From the NCBI GenBank assembly GCA_030533445.1, contig JARPUW010000277.1:142458-206457 (forward strand): a stretch of 64,000 bases of DNA. The letters are read 5' to 3'. Each line of letters starts with the position of its first letter. Positions within the stretch are counted from its first letter, which is position 1. This stretch comes from Cyprinodon diabolis (Eukaryota > Chordata > Actinopteri > Cyprinodontiformes > Cyprinodontidae). The translations under genes were made by a program, and so were the position numbers. The notes under the pieces were generated by a model. It was not told the DNA's origin and ran no database searches. It saw only the letters and a program-made list of their open reading frames with translations. Of the stretch, positions 1 to 11,840 are shown piece by piece.

Positions 1-3000
1 TACAACTCCAGAGGCCAAAATGGCATTATCTCACTGTGAAAAGGGCGTCTTGGCCTCAACCTTCTGATTTGAAGCTTGGAACCAAAAACATCTGCTCAAA
101 TCTACTTTATATTGTTAGTTTTCAGCTCTAGATGATTGCCAGAAAAGATCATGGCTGTATCATTAATGGTTTGTCTGTTACAACTCCAGAGGCCAAAATG
201 GCATTATCTCACTGTGAAAAGTGCGTTTTGGCCTCAACTTCTGATTTGAAGCTTGGAACCAAAAACATCTGCTCAAATCTACTTTATATTGTTAGTTTTC
301 AGCTCTAGATGATTGCCAGAAAAGATCATGGCTGTATCATTAATGGTTTGTCTGTTACAACTCCAGAGGCCAAAATGGCATTATCTCACTGTGAAAAGAG
401 CGTTTTGGCCTCAACCTTCTGATTTGAAGCTTGGAACCAAAAACATCTGCTCAAATCTACTTTATATTGTTAGTTTTCAGCTCTAGATGATTGCCAGAAA
501 AGATCATGGCTGTATCATTAATGGTTTGTTTGTTACAACTCCAGAGGCCAAAATGGCATTATCTCACTGTGAAAAGTGCGTTTTGGCCTCAACTTCTGAT
601 TTGAAGCTTGGAACCAAAAACATCTGCTCAAATCTACTTTATATTGTTAGTTTTCAGCTCTAGGTGATTGCCTGAAAAGATCATGGCTGTATCATTAATG
701 GTTTGTCTGTTACAACTCCAGAGGCCAAAATGGCATTATCTCACTGTGAAAAGAGCGTTTTGGCCTCAACCTTACGATTTGAAGCTTGGAACCAAAAACA
801 TCTGCTCAAATCTACTTTATATTGTTAGTTTTCAGCTCTAGATGATTGCCAGAAAAGATCATGGCTGTATCATTAATGGTTTGTCTGTTACAACTCCAGA
901 GGCCAAAATGGCATTATCTCACTGTGAAAAGTGCGTTTTGGCCTCAACTTCTGATTTGAAGCTTGGAACCAAAAACATCTGCTCAAATCTACTTTATATT
1001 GTTAGTTTTCAGCTCTAGATGATTGCCAGAAAAGATCATGGCTGTATCATTAATGGTTTGTCTGTTACAACTCCAGAGGCCAAAATGGCATTATCTCACT
1101 GTGAAAAGAGCGTTTTGGCCTCAACTTCTGATTTGAAGCTTGGAACCAAAAACATCTGCTCAAATCTACTTTATATTGTTAGTTTTCAGCTCTAGATGAT
1201 TGCCAGAAAAGATCATGGCTGTATCATTAATGGTTTGTTTGTTACAACTCCAGAGGCCAAAATGGCATTATCTCACTGTGAAAAGTGCGTTTTGGCCTCA
1301 ACTTCTGATTTGAAGCTTGGAACCAAAAACATCTGCTCAAATCTACTTTATATTGTTAGTTTTCAGCTCTAGGTGATTGCCTGAAAAGATCATGGCTGTA
1401 TCATTAATGGTTTGTCTGTTACAACTCCAGAGGCCAAAATGGCATTATCTCACTGTGAAAAGAGCGTTTTGGCCTCAACCTTACGATTTGAAGCTTGGAA
1501 CCAAAAACATCTGCTCAAATCTACTTTATATTGTTAGTTTTCAGCTCTAGATGATTGCCAGAAAAGATCATGGCTGTATCATTAATGGTTTGTCTGTTAC
1601 AACTCCAGAGGCCAAAATGGCATTATCTCACTGTGAAAAGTGCGTTTTGGCCTCAACTTCTGATTTGAAGCTTGGAACCAAAAACATCTGCTCAAATCTA
1701 CTTTATATTGTTAGTTTTCAGCTCTAGATGATTGCCAGAAAAGATCATGGCTGTATCATTAATGGTTTGTCTGTTACAACTCCAGAGGCCAAAATGGCAT
1801 TATCTCACTGTGAAAAGAGCGTTTTGGCCTCAACTTCTGATTTGAAGCTTGGAACCAAAAACATCTGCTCAAATCTACTTTATATTGTTAGTTTTCAGCT
1901 CTAGATGATTGCCTGAAAAGATCATGGCTGTATCATTAATGGTTTGTCTGTTACAACTCCAGAGGCCAAAATGGCATTATCTCACTGTGAAAAGAGCGTT
2001 TTGGCCTCAACTTCTGATTTGAAGCTTGGAACCAAAAACATCTGCTCAAATCTACTTTATATTGTTAGTTTTCAGCTCTATATGATTGCCTGAAAAGATC
2101 ATGGCTGTATCATTAATAGTTTGTCTGTTACAACTCCAGAGGCCAAAATGGCATTATCTCACTGTGAAAAGTGCGTTTTGGCCTCAACTTCTGATTTGAA
2201 GCTTGGAACCAAAAACATCTGCTCAAATCTACTTTATATTGTTAGTTTTCAGCTCTAGATGATTGCCAGAAAAGATCATGGCTGTATCATTAATGGTTTG
2301 TCTGTTACAACTCCAGAGGCCAAAATGGCATTATCTCACTGTGAAAAGAGCGTTTTGGCCTCAACTTCTGATTTGAAGCTTGGAACCAAAAACATCTGCT
2401 CAAATCTACTTTATATTGATAGTTTTCAGCTCTAGGTGATTGCCTGAAAAGATCATGGCTGTATCATTAATGGTTTGTCTGTTACAACTCCAGAGGCCAA
2501 AATGGCATTATCTCACTGTGAAAAGAGCGTTTTGGCCTCAACCTTCTGATTTGAAGCTTGGAACCAAAAACATCTGCTCAAATCTACTTTATATTGTTAG
2601 TTTTCAGCTCTAGATGATTGCCAGAAAAGATCATGGCTGTATCATTAATGGTTTGTCTATTACAACTCCAGAGGCCAAAATGGCATTATCTCACTGTGAA
2701 AAGAGCGTTTTGGCCTCAACTTCTGATTTGAAGCTTGGAACCAAAAACATCTGCTCAAATCTACTTTATATTGTTAGTTTTCAGCTCTAGATGATTGCCT
2801 GAAAAGATCATGGCTGTATCATTAATGGTTTGTCTGTTACAACTCCAGAGGCCAAAATGGCATTATCTCACTGTGAAAAGAGCGTTTTGGCTTCAACTTC
2901 TGATTTGAAGCTTGGAACGAAAAACATCTGCTCAAATCTACTTTATATTGTTAGTTTTCAGCTCTAGATGATTGCCAGAAAAGATCATGGCTGTATCATT

Positions 3001-4742
3001 AATGGTTTGTCTGTTACAACTCCAGAGGCCAAAATGGCATTATCTCACTGTGAAAAGAGCGTTTTGGCCTCAACCTTCTGATTTGAAGCTTGGAACCAAA
3101 AACATCTGCTCAAATCTACTTTATATTGTTAGTTTTCAGCTCTAGATGATTGCCAGAAAAGATCATGGCTGTATCATTAATGGTTTGTCTGTTACAACTC
3201 CAGAGGCCAAAATGGCATTATCTCACTGTGAAAAGTGCGTTTTGGTCTCAACTTCTGATTTGAAGCTTGGAACCAAAAACATCTGCTCAAATCTACTTTA
3301 TATTGTTAGTTTTCAGCTCTAGGTGATTGCCTGAAAAGATCATGGCTGTATCATTAATGGTTTGTCTGTTACAACTCCAGAGGCCAAAATGGCATTATCT
3401 CACTGTGAAAAGAGCGTTTTGGCCTCAACCTTACGATTTGAAGCTTGGAACCAAAAACATCTGCTCAAATCTACTTTATATTGTTAGTTTTCAGCTCTAG
3501 ATGATTGCCAGAAAAGATCATGGCTGTATCATTAATGGTTTGTCTGTTACAACTCCAGAGGCCAAAATGGCATTATCTCACTGTGAAAAGAGCGTTTTGG
3601 CCTCAACCTTCCGATTTGAAGCTTGGCACCAAAAACATCTGCTCAAATCTACTTTATATTGTTAGTTTTCAGCTCTAGATGATTGCCTGAAAAGATCATG
3701 GCTGTATCATTAATGGTTTGTCTGTTACAACTCCAGAGGCCAAAATGGCATTATCTCACTGTGAAAAGAGCGTTTTGGCCTCAACCTTCTGATTTGAAGC
3801 TTGGAACCAAAAACATCTGCTCAAATCTACTTTATATTGTTAGTTTTCAGCTCTAGATGATTGCCAGAAAAGATCATGGCTGTATCATTAATGGTTTGTC
3901 TGTTACAACTCCAGAGGCCAAAATGGCATTATCTCACTGTGAAAAGAGCGTTTTGGCCTCAACCTTCTGATTTGAAGCTTGGAACCAAAAACATCTGCTC
4001 AAATCTACTTTATATTGTTAGTTTTCAGCTCTAGATGATTGCCAGAAAAGATTGTGGCTGTATCATTAATGGTTTGTCTGTTACAACTCCAGAGGCCAAA
4101 ATGGCATTATCTCACTGTGAAAAGTGCGTTTTGGCCTCAACTTCTGATTTGAATCTTGGAACCAAAAACATCTGCTCAAATCTACTTTATATTGTTAGTT
4201 TTCAGCTCTAGGTGATTGCCTGAAAAGATCATGGCTGTATCATTAATGGTTTGTCTGTTACAACTCCAGAGGCCAAAATGGCATTATCTCACTGTGAAAA
4301 GAGCGTTTTGGCCTCAACTTCTGATTTGAAGCTTGGAACCAAAAACATCTGCTCAAATCTACTTTATATTGTTAGTTTTCAGCTCTAGATGATTGCCTGA
4401 AAAGATCATGGCTGTATCATTAATGGTTTGTCTGTTACAACTCCAGAGGCCAAAATGGCATTATCTCACTGTGAAAAGAGCGTTTTGGCCTCAACTTCTG
4501 ATTTGAAGCTTGGAACGAAAAACATCTGCTCAAATCTACTTTATATTGTTAGTTTTCAGCTCTAGATGATTGCCAGAAAAGATCATGGCTGTATCATTAA
4601 TGGTTTGTCTGTTACAACTCCAGAGGCCAAAATGGCATTATCTCACTGTGAAAAGAGCGTTTTGGCCTCAACCTTCTGTTTTGAAGCTTGGAACCAAAAA
4701 CATCTGCTCAAATCTACTTTATATTGTTAGTTTTTAGCTCTA
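1..4742. repeat. 27-monomer HOR, copy 1 (first 47 bases outside window)
   Basis: The unit begins with a marker monomer carrying gtgtcatt and aagggcgtctt. Here its start lies 47 bp before the window. The same marker recurs at 4743 and 9535, giving periods of 4790 and 4792 bp, or 27 monomers. The order of types after the marker is A-t7, A-s8, A-t7, C-s9, A-t7, A-s7, A-t7, C-s9, A-t7, A-s7, B-s7, D-t7, A-s7 (attgatag), C-s8, A-s7 (tctatt), B-s7 (ggcttcaac, ggaacga), A-s8, A-t7 (ggtctcaac), C-s9, A-s (cttccg, ggcacc), B-s8, A-s8, A-t7 (attgtgg, gaatctt), C-s7, B-s7 (ggaacga), A-s8 (tttttagc). The gaatctt variant at about 4152 removes that monomer's HindIII site. The first twelve monomers contain a roughly four-monomer sub-period (C, A, A, A), seen at 663 and 1372 (709 bp apart). 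Confidence 0.9.
544..590. repeat. Representative conserved inverted repeat within the monomer
   Basis: In the monomer starting at 486, the arms GAGGCCAAAA (544-553) and TTTTGGCCTC (581-590) are perfect complements separated by 27 bases. Nearly every monomer in the window has the same arrangement. The spacer contains a small interrupted dyad TCAC-T-GTGA centred almost exactly on the larger one, and the main variable middle site (aagagcg, aagtgcg or aagggcg). The pattern could form a cruciform or RNA hairpin, or bind a dimeric protein; no such role is shown by the sequence. Occasional arm breaks include ggtctc (about 3245), ggcttc (2890 and 7681), ggactc (17262) and ggcatc (29493). Confidence 0.85.
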
Positions 4743-7700
4743 GGTGATTGCCTGAAAAGATCATGGCTGTGTCATTAATGGTTTGTCTGTTACAACTCCA
4801 GAGGCCAAAATGGCATTATCTCACTGTGAAAAGGGAGTCTTGGCCTCAACCTTCTGATTTGAAGCTTGGAACCAAAAACATCTGCTCAAATCTACTTTAT
4901 ATTGTTAGTTTTCAGCTCTAGATGATTGCCAGAAAAGATCATGGCTGTATCATTAATGGTTTGTCTGTTACAACTCCAGAGGCCAAAATGGCATTATCTC
5001 ACTGTGAAAAGTGCGTTTTGGCCTCAACTTCTGATTTGAAGCTTGGAACCAAAAACATCTGCTCAAATCTACTTTATATTGTTAGTTTTCAGCTCTAGAT
5101 GATTGCCAGAAAAGATCATGGCTGTATCATTAATGGTTTGTCTGTTACAACTCCAGAGGCCAAAATGGCATTATCTCACTGTGAAAAGAGCGTTTTGGCC
5201 TCAACCTTCTGATTTGAAGCTTGGAACCAAAAACATCTGCTCAAATCTACTTTATATTGTTAGTTTTCAGCTCTAGATGATTGCCAGAAAAGATCATGGC
5301 TGTATCATTAATGGTTTGTTTGTTACAACTCCAGAGGCCAAAATGGCATTATCTCACTGTGAAAAGTGCGTTTTGGCCTCAACTTCTGATTTGAAGCTTG
5401 GAACCAAAAACATCTGCTCAAATCTACTTTATATTGTTAGTTTTCAGCTCTAGGTGATTGCCTGAAAAGATCATGGCTGTATCATTAATGGTTTGTCTGT
5501 TACAACTCCAGAGGCCAAAATGGCATTATCTCACTGTGAAAAGAGCGTTTTGGCCTCAACCTTACGATTTGAAGCTTGGAACCAAAAACATCTGCTCAAA
5601 TCTACTTTATATTGTTAGTTTTCAGCTCTAGATGATTGCCAGAAAAGATCATGGCTGTATCATTAATGGTTTGTCTGTTACAACTCCAGAGGCCAAAATG
5701 GCATTATCTCACTGTGAAAAGTGCGTTTTGGCCTCAACTTCTGATTTGAAGCTTGGAACCAAAAACATCTGCTCAAATCTACTTTATATTGTTAGTTTTC
5801 AGCTCTAGATGATTGCCAGAAAAGATCATGGCTGTATCATTAATGGTTTGTCTGTTACAACTCCAGAGGCCAAAATGGCATTATCTCACTGTGAAAAGAG
5901 CGTTTTGGCCTCAACTTCTGATTTGAAGCTTGGAACCAAAAACATCTGCTCAAATCTACTTTATATTGTTAGTTTTCAGCTCTAGATGATTGCCAGAAAA
6001 GATCATGGCTGTATCATTAATGGTTTGTTTGTTACAACTCCAGAGGCCAAAATGGCATTATCTCACTGTGAAAAGTGCGTTTTGGCCTCAACTTCTGATT
6101 TGAAGCTTGGAACCAAAAACATCTGCTCAAATCTACTTTATATTGTTAGTTTTCAGCTCTAGGTGATTGCCTGAAAAGATCATGGCTGTATCATTAATGG
6201 TTTGTCTGTTACAACTCCAGAGGCCAAAATGGCATTATCTCACTGTGAAAAGAGCGTTTTGGCCTCAACCTTACGATTTGAAGCTTGGAACCAAAAACAT
6301 CTGCTCAAATCTACTTTATATTGTTAGTTTTCAGCTCTAGATGATTGCCAGAAAAGATCATGGCTGTATCATTAATGGTTTGTCTGTTACAACTCCAGAG
6401 GCCAAAATGGCATTATCTCACTGTGAAAAGTGCGTTTTGGCCTCAACTTCTGATTTGAAGCTTGGAACCAAAAACATCTGCTCAAATCTACTTTATATTG
6501 TTAGTTTTCAGCTCTAGATGATTGCCAGAAAAGATCATGGCTGTATCATTAATGGTTTGTCTGTTACAACTCCAGAGGCCAAAATGGCATTATCTCACTG
6601 TGAAAAGAGCGTTTTGGCCTCAACTTCTGATTTGAAGCTTGGAACCAAAAACATCTGCTCAAATCTACTTTATATTGTTAGTTTTCAGCTCTAGATGATT
6701 GCCTGAAAAGATCATGGCTGTATCATTAATGGTTTGTCTGTTACAACTCCAGAGGCCAAAATGGCATTATCTCACTGTGAAAAGAGCGTTTTGGCCTCAA
6801 CTTCTGATTTGAAGCTTGGAACCAAAAACATCTGCTCAAATCTACTTTATATTGTTAGTTTTCAGCTCTATATGATTGCCTGAAAAGATCATGGCTGTAT
6901 CATTAATAGTTTGTCTGTTACAACTCCAGAGGCCAAAATGGCATTATCTCACTGTGAAAAGTGCGTTTTGGCCTCAACTTCTGATTTGAAGCTTGGAACC
7001 AAAAACATCTGCTCAAATCTACTTTATATTGTTAGTTTTCAGCTCTAGATGATTGCCAGAAAAGATCATGGCTGTATCATTAATGGTTTGTCTGTTACAA
7101 CTCCAGAGGCCAAAATGGCATTATCTCACTGTGAAAAGAGCGTTTTGGCCTCAACTTCTGATTTGAAGCTTGGAACCAAAAACATCTGCTCAAATCTACT
7201 TTATATTGATAGTTTTCAGCTCTAGGTGATTGCCTGAAAAGATCATGGCTGTATCATTAATGGTTTGTCTGTTACAACTCCAGAGGCCAAAATGGCATTA
7301 TCTCACTGTGAAAAGAGCGTTTTGGCCTCAACCTTCTGATTTGAAGCTTGGAACCAAAAACATCTGCTCAAATCTACTTTATATTGTTAGTTTTCAGCTC
7401 TAGATGATTGCCAGAAAAGATCATGGCTGTATCATTAATGGTTTGTCTATTACAACTCCAGAGGCCAAAATGGCATTATCTCACTGTGAAAAGAGCGTTT
7501 TGGCCTCAACTTCTGATTTGAAGCTTGGAACCAAAAACATCTGCTCAAATCTACTTTATATTGTTAGTTTTCAGCTCTAGATGATTGCCTGAAAAGATCA
7601 TGGCTGTATCATTAATGGTTTGTCTGTTACAACTCCAGAGGCCAAAATGGCATTATCTCACTGTGAAAAGAGCGTTTTGGCTTCAACTTCTGATTTGAAG

Positions 7701-9534
7701 CTTGGAACGAAAAACATCTGCTCAAATCTACTTTATATTGTTAGTTTTCAGCTCTAGATGATTGCCAGAAAAGATCATGGCTGTATCATTAATGGTTTGT
7801 CTGTTACAACTCCAGAGGCCAAAATGGCATTATCTCACTGTGAAAAGAGCGTTTTGGCCTCAACCTTCTGATTTGAAGCTTGGAACCAAAAACATCTGCT
7901 CAAATCTACTTTATATTGTTAGTTTTCAGCTCTAGATGATTGCCAGAAAAGATCATGGCTGTATCATTAATGGTTTGTCTGTTACAACTCCAGAGGCCAA
8001 AATGGCATTATCTCACTGTGAAAAGTGCGTTTTGGTCTCAACTTCTGATTTGAAGCTTGGAACCAAAAACATCTGCTCAAATCTACTTTATATTGTTAGT
8101 TTTCAGCTCTAGGTGATTGCCTGAAAAGATCATGGCTGTATCATTAATGGTTTGTCTGTTACAACTCCAGAGGCCAAAATGGCATTATCTCACTGTGAAA
8201 AGAGCGTTTTGGCCTCAACCTTACGATTTGAAGCTTGGAACCAAAAACATCTGCTCAAATCTACTTTATATTGTTAGTTTTCAGCTCTAGATGATTGCCA
8301 GAAAAGATCATGGCTGTATCATTAATGGTTTGTCTGTTACAACTCCAGAGGCCAAAATGGCATTATCTCACTGTGAAAAGAGCGTTTTGGCCTCAACCTT
8401 CCGATTTGAAGCTTGGCACCAAAAACATCTGCTCAAATCTACTTTATATTGTTAGTTTTCAGCTCTAGATGATTGCCTGAAAAGATCATGGCTGTATCAT
8501 TAATGGTTTGTCTGTTACAACTCCAGAGGCCAAAATGGCATTATCTCACTGTGAAAAGAGCGTTTTGGCCTCAACCTTCTGATTTGAAGCTTGGAACCAA
8601 AAACATCTGCTCAAATCTACTTTATATTGTTAGTTTTCAGCTCTAGATGATTGCCAGAAAAGATCATGGCTGTATCATTAATGGTTTGTCTGTTACAACT
8701 CCAGAGGCCAAAATGGCATTATCTCACTGTGAAAAGAGCGTTTTGGCCTCAACCTTCTGATTTGAAGCTTGGAACCAAAAACATCTGCTCAAATCTACTT
8801 TATATTGTTAGTTTTCAGCTCTAGATGATTGCCAGAAAAGATTGTGGCTGTATCATTAATGGTTTGTCTGTTACAACTCCAGAGGCCAAAATGGCATTAT
8901 CTCACTGTGAAAAGTGCGTTTTGGCCTCAACTTCTGATTTGAAGCTTGGAACCAAAAACATCTGCTCAAATCTACTTTATATTGTTAGTTTTCAGCTCTA
9001 GGTGATTGCCTGAAAAGATCACGGCTGTATCATTAATGGTTTGTCTGTTACAACTCCAGAGGCCAAAATGGCATTATCTCACTGTGAAAAGAGCGTTTTG
9101 GCCTCAACCTTACGATTTGAAGCTTGGAACCAAAAACATCTGCTCAAATCTACTTTATATTGTTAGTTTTCAGCTCTAGATGATTGCCAGAAAAGATCAT
9201 GGCTGTATCATTAATGGTTTGTCTGTTACAACTCCAGAGGCCAAAATGGCATTATCTCACTGTGAAAAGAGCGTTTTGGCCTCAACCTTCCGATTTGAAG
9301 CTTGGCACCAAAAACATCTGCTCAAATCTACTTTATATTGTTAGTTTTCAGCTCTAGATGATTGCCTGAAAAGATCATGGCTGTATCATTAATGGTTTGT
9401 CTGTTACAACTCCAGAGGCCAAAATGGCATTATCTCACTGTGAAAAGAGCGTTTTGGCCTCAACCTTCTGATTTGAAGCTTGGAACCAAAAACATCTGCT
9501 CAAATCTACTTTATATTGTTAGTTTTTAGCTCTA
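4743..9534. repeat. 27-monomer HOR, copy 2
   Basis: This is a second copy of the 27-monomer unit, 4792 bp long. It reproduces the private variants of copy 1 in order, including ggcttcaac with ggaacga at about 7680-7710, ggtctcaac at about 8035, cttccg with ggcacc at about 8400 and attgtgg at about 8842. The marker monomer at 4743 has gggagtctt where the other marker copies read gggcgtctt. The block at 9001-9534 differs from copy 1: instead of C-s7, B-s7, A-s8 it has C-s9 (acggctg), A-s with cttccg and ggcacc, and B-s8. That repeats the trio at 8112-8645 while keeping the terminal tttttagc. The two extra bases relative to copy 1 come from two 178-bp monomers replacing 177-bp ones. Confidence 0.9.
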
Positions 9535-11840
9535 GGTGATTGCCTGAAAAGATCATGGCTGTGTCATTAATGGTTTGTCTGTTACAACTCCAGAGGCCAA
9601 AATGGCATTATCTCACTGTGAAAAGGGCGTCTTGGCCTCAACCTTCTGATTTGAAGCTTGGAACCAAAAACATCTGCTCAAATCTACTTTATATTGTTAG
9701 TTTTCAGCTCTAGATGATTGCCAGAAAAGATCATGGCTGTATCATTAATGGTTTGTCTGTTACAACTCCAGAGGCCAAAATGGCATTATCTCACTGTGAA
9801 AAGTGCGTTTTGGCCTCAACTTCTGATTTGAAGCTTGGAACCAAAAACATCTGCTCAAATCTACTTTATATTGTTAGTTTTCAGCTCTAGATGATTGCCA
9901 GAAAAGATCATGGCTGTATCATTAATGGTTTGTCTGTTACAACTCCAGAGGCCAAAATGGCATTATCTCACTGTGAAAAGAGCGTTTTGGCCTCAACCTT
10001 CTGATTTGAAGCTTGGAACCAAAAACATCTGCTCAAATCTACTTTATATTGTTAGTTTTCAGCTCTAGATGATTGCCAGAAAAGATCATGGCTGTATCAT
10101 TAATGGTTTGTTTGTTACAACTCCAGAGGCCAAAATGGCATTATCTCACTGTGAAAAGTGCGTTTTGGCCTCAACTTCTGATTTGAAGCTTGGAACCAAA
10201 AACATCTGCTCAAATCTACTTTATATTGTTAGTTTTCAGCTCTAGGTGATTGCCTGAAAAGATCATGGCTGTATCATTAATGGTTTGTCTGTTACAACTC
10301 CAGAGGCCAAAATGGCATTATCTCACTGTGAAAAGAGCGTTTTGGCCTCAACCTTACGATTTGAAGCTTGGAACCAAAAACATCTGCTCAAATCTACTTT
10401 ATATTGTTAGTTTTCAGCTCTAGATGATTGCCAGAAAAGATCATGGCTGTATCATTAATGGTTTGTCTGTTACAACTCCAGAGGCCAAAATGGCATTATC
10501 TCACTGTGAAAAGTGCGTTTTGGCCTCAACTTCTGATTTGAAGCTTGGAACCAAAAACATCTGCTCAAATCTACTTTATATTGTTAGTTTTCAGCTCTAG
10601 ATGATTGCCAGAAAAGATCATGGCTGTATCATTAATGGTTTGTCTGTTACAACTCCAGAGGCCAAAATGGCATTATCTCACTGTGAAAAGAGCGTTTTGG
10701 CCTCAACTTCTGATTTGAAGCTTGGAACCAAAAACATCTGCTCAAATCTACTTTATATTGTTAGTTTTCAGCTCTAGATGATTGCCTGAAAAGATCATGG
10801 CTGTATCATTAATGGTTTGTCTGTTACAACTCCAGAGGCCAAAATGGCATTATCTCACTGTGAAAAGAGCGTTTTGGCCTCAACTTCTGATTTGAAGCTT
10901 GGAACCAAAAACATCTGCTCAAATCTACTTTATATTGTTAGTTTTCAGCTCTAGATGATTGCCAGAAAAGATCATGGCTGTATCATTAATGGTTTGTCTG
11001 TTACAACTCCAGAGGCCAAAATGGCATTATCTCACTGTGAAAAGAGCGTTTTGGCCTCAACTTCTGATTTGAAGCTTGGAACCAAAAACATCTGCTCAAA
11101 TCTACTTTATATTGATAGTTTTCAGCTCTAGGTGATTGCCTGAAAAGATCATGGCTGTATCATTAATGGTTTGTCTGTTACAACTCCAGAGGCCAAAATG
11201 GCATTATCTCACTGTGAAAAGAGCGTTTTGGCCTCAACCTTCTGATTTGAAGCTTGGAACCAAAAACATCTGCTCAAATCTACTTTATATTGTTAGTTTT
11301 CAGCTCTAGATGATTGCCAGAAAAGATCATGGCTGTATCATTAATGGTTTGTCTATTACAACTCCAGAGGCCAAAATGGCATTATCTCACTGTGAAAAGA
11401 GCGTTTTGGCCTCAACTTCTGATTTGAAGCTTGGAACCAAAAACATCTGCTCAAATCTACTTTATATTGTTAGTTTTCAGCTCTAGATGATTGCCTGAAA
11501 AGATCATGGCTGTATCATTAATGGTTTGTCTGTTACAACTCCAGAGGCCAAAATGGCATTATCTCACTGTGAAAAGAGCGTTTTGGCCTCAACTTCTGAT
11601 TTGAAGCTTGGAACGAAAAACATCTGCTCAAATCTACTTTATATTGTTAGTTTTCAGCTCTAGATGATTGCCAGAAAAGATCATGGCTGTATCATTAATG
11701 GTTTGTCTGTTACAACTCCAGAGGCCAAAATGGCATTATCTCACTGTGAAAAGAGCGTTTTGGCCTCAACCTTCTGATTTGAAGCTTGGAACCAAAAACA
11801 TCTGCTCAAATCTACTTTATATTGTTAGTTTTTAGCTCTA
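9535..11840. repeat. 13-monomer deletion derivative of the 27-monomer HOR
   Basis: This 2306-bp unit lies between marker monomers (gtgtcatt with gggcgtctt) at 9535 and 11841. The order is marker, A-t7, A-s8, A-t7 (tttgtt), C-s9, A-t7, A-s7, B-s7, A-s7 (attgatag), C-s8, A-s7 (tctatt), B-s7 (ggaacga), A-s8 (tttttagc). Relative to copy 1 it is explained by the loss of four monomers (one C/A/A/A sub-unit), one monomer (the D-t7 type) and nine monomers (between the two ggaacga-bearing monomers). That is fourteen in total, and 27 minus 14 gives 13. Every loss is a whole number of monomers, as expected from unequal exchange or replication slippage in register. Confidence 0.85.
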
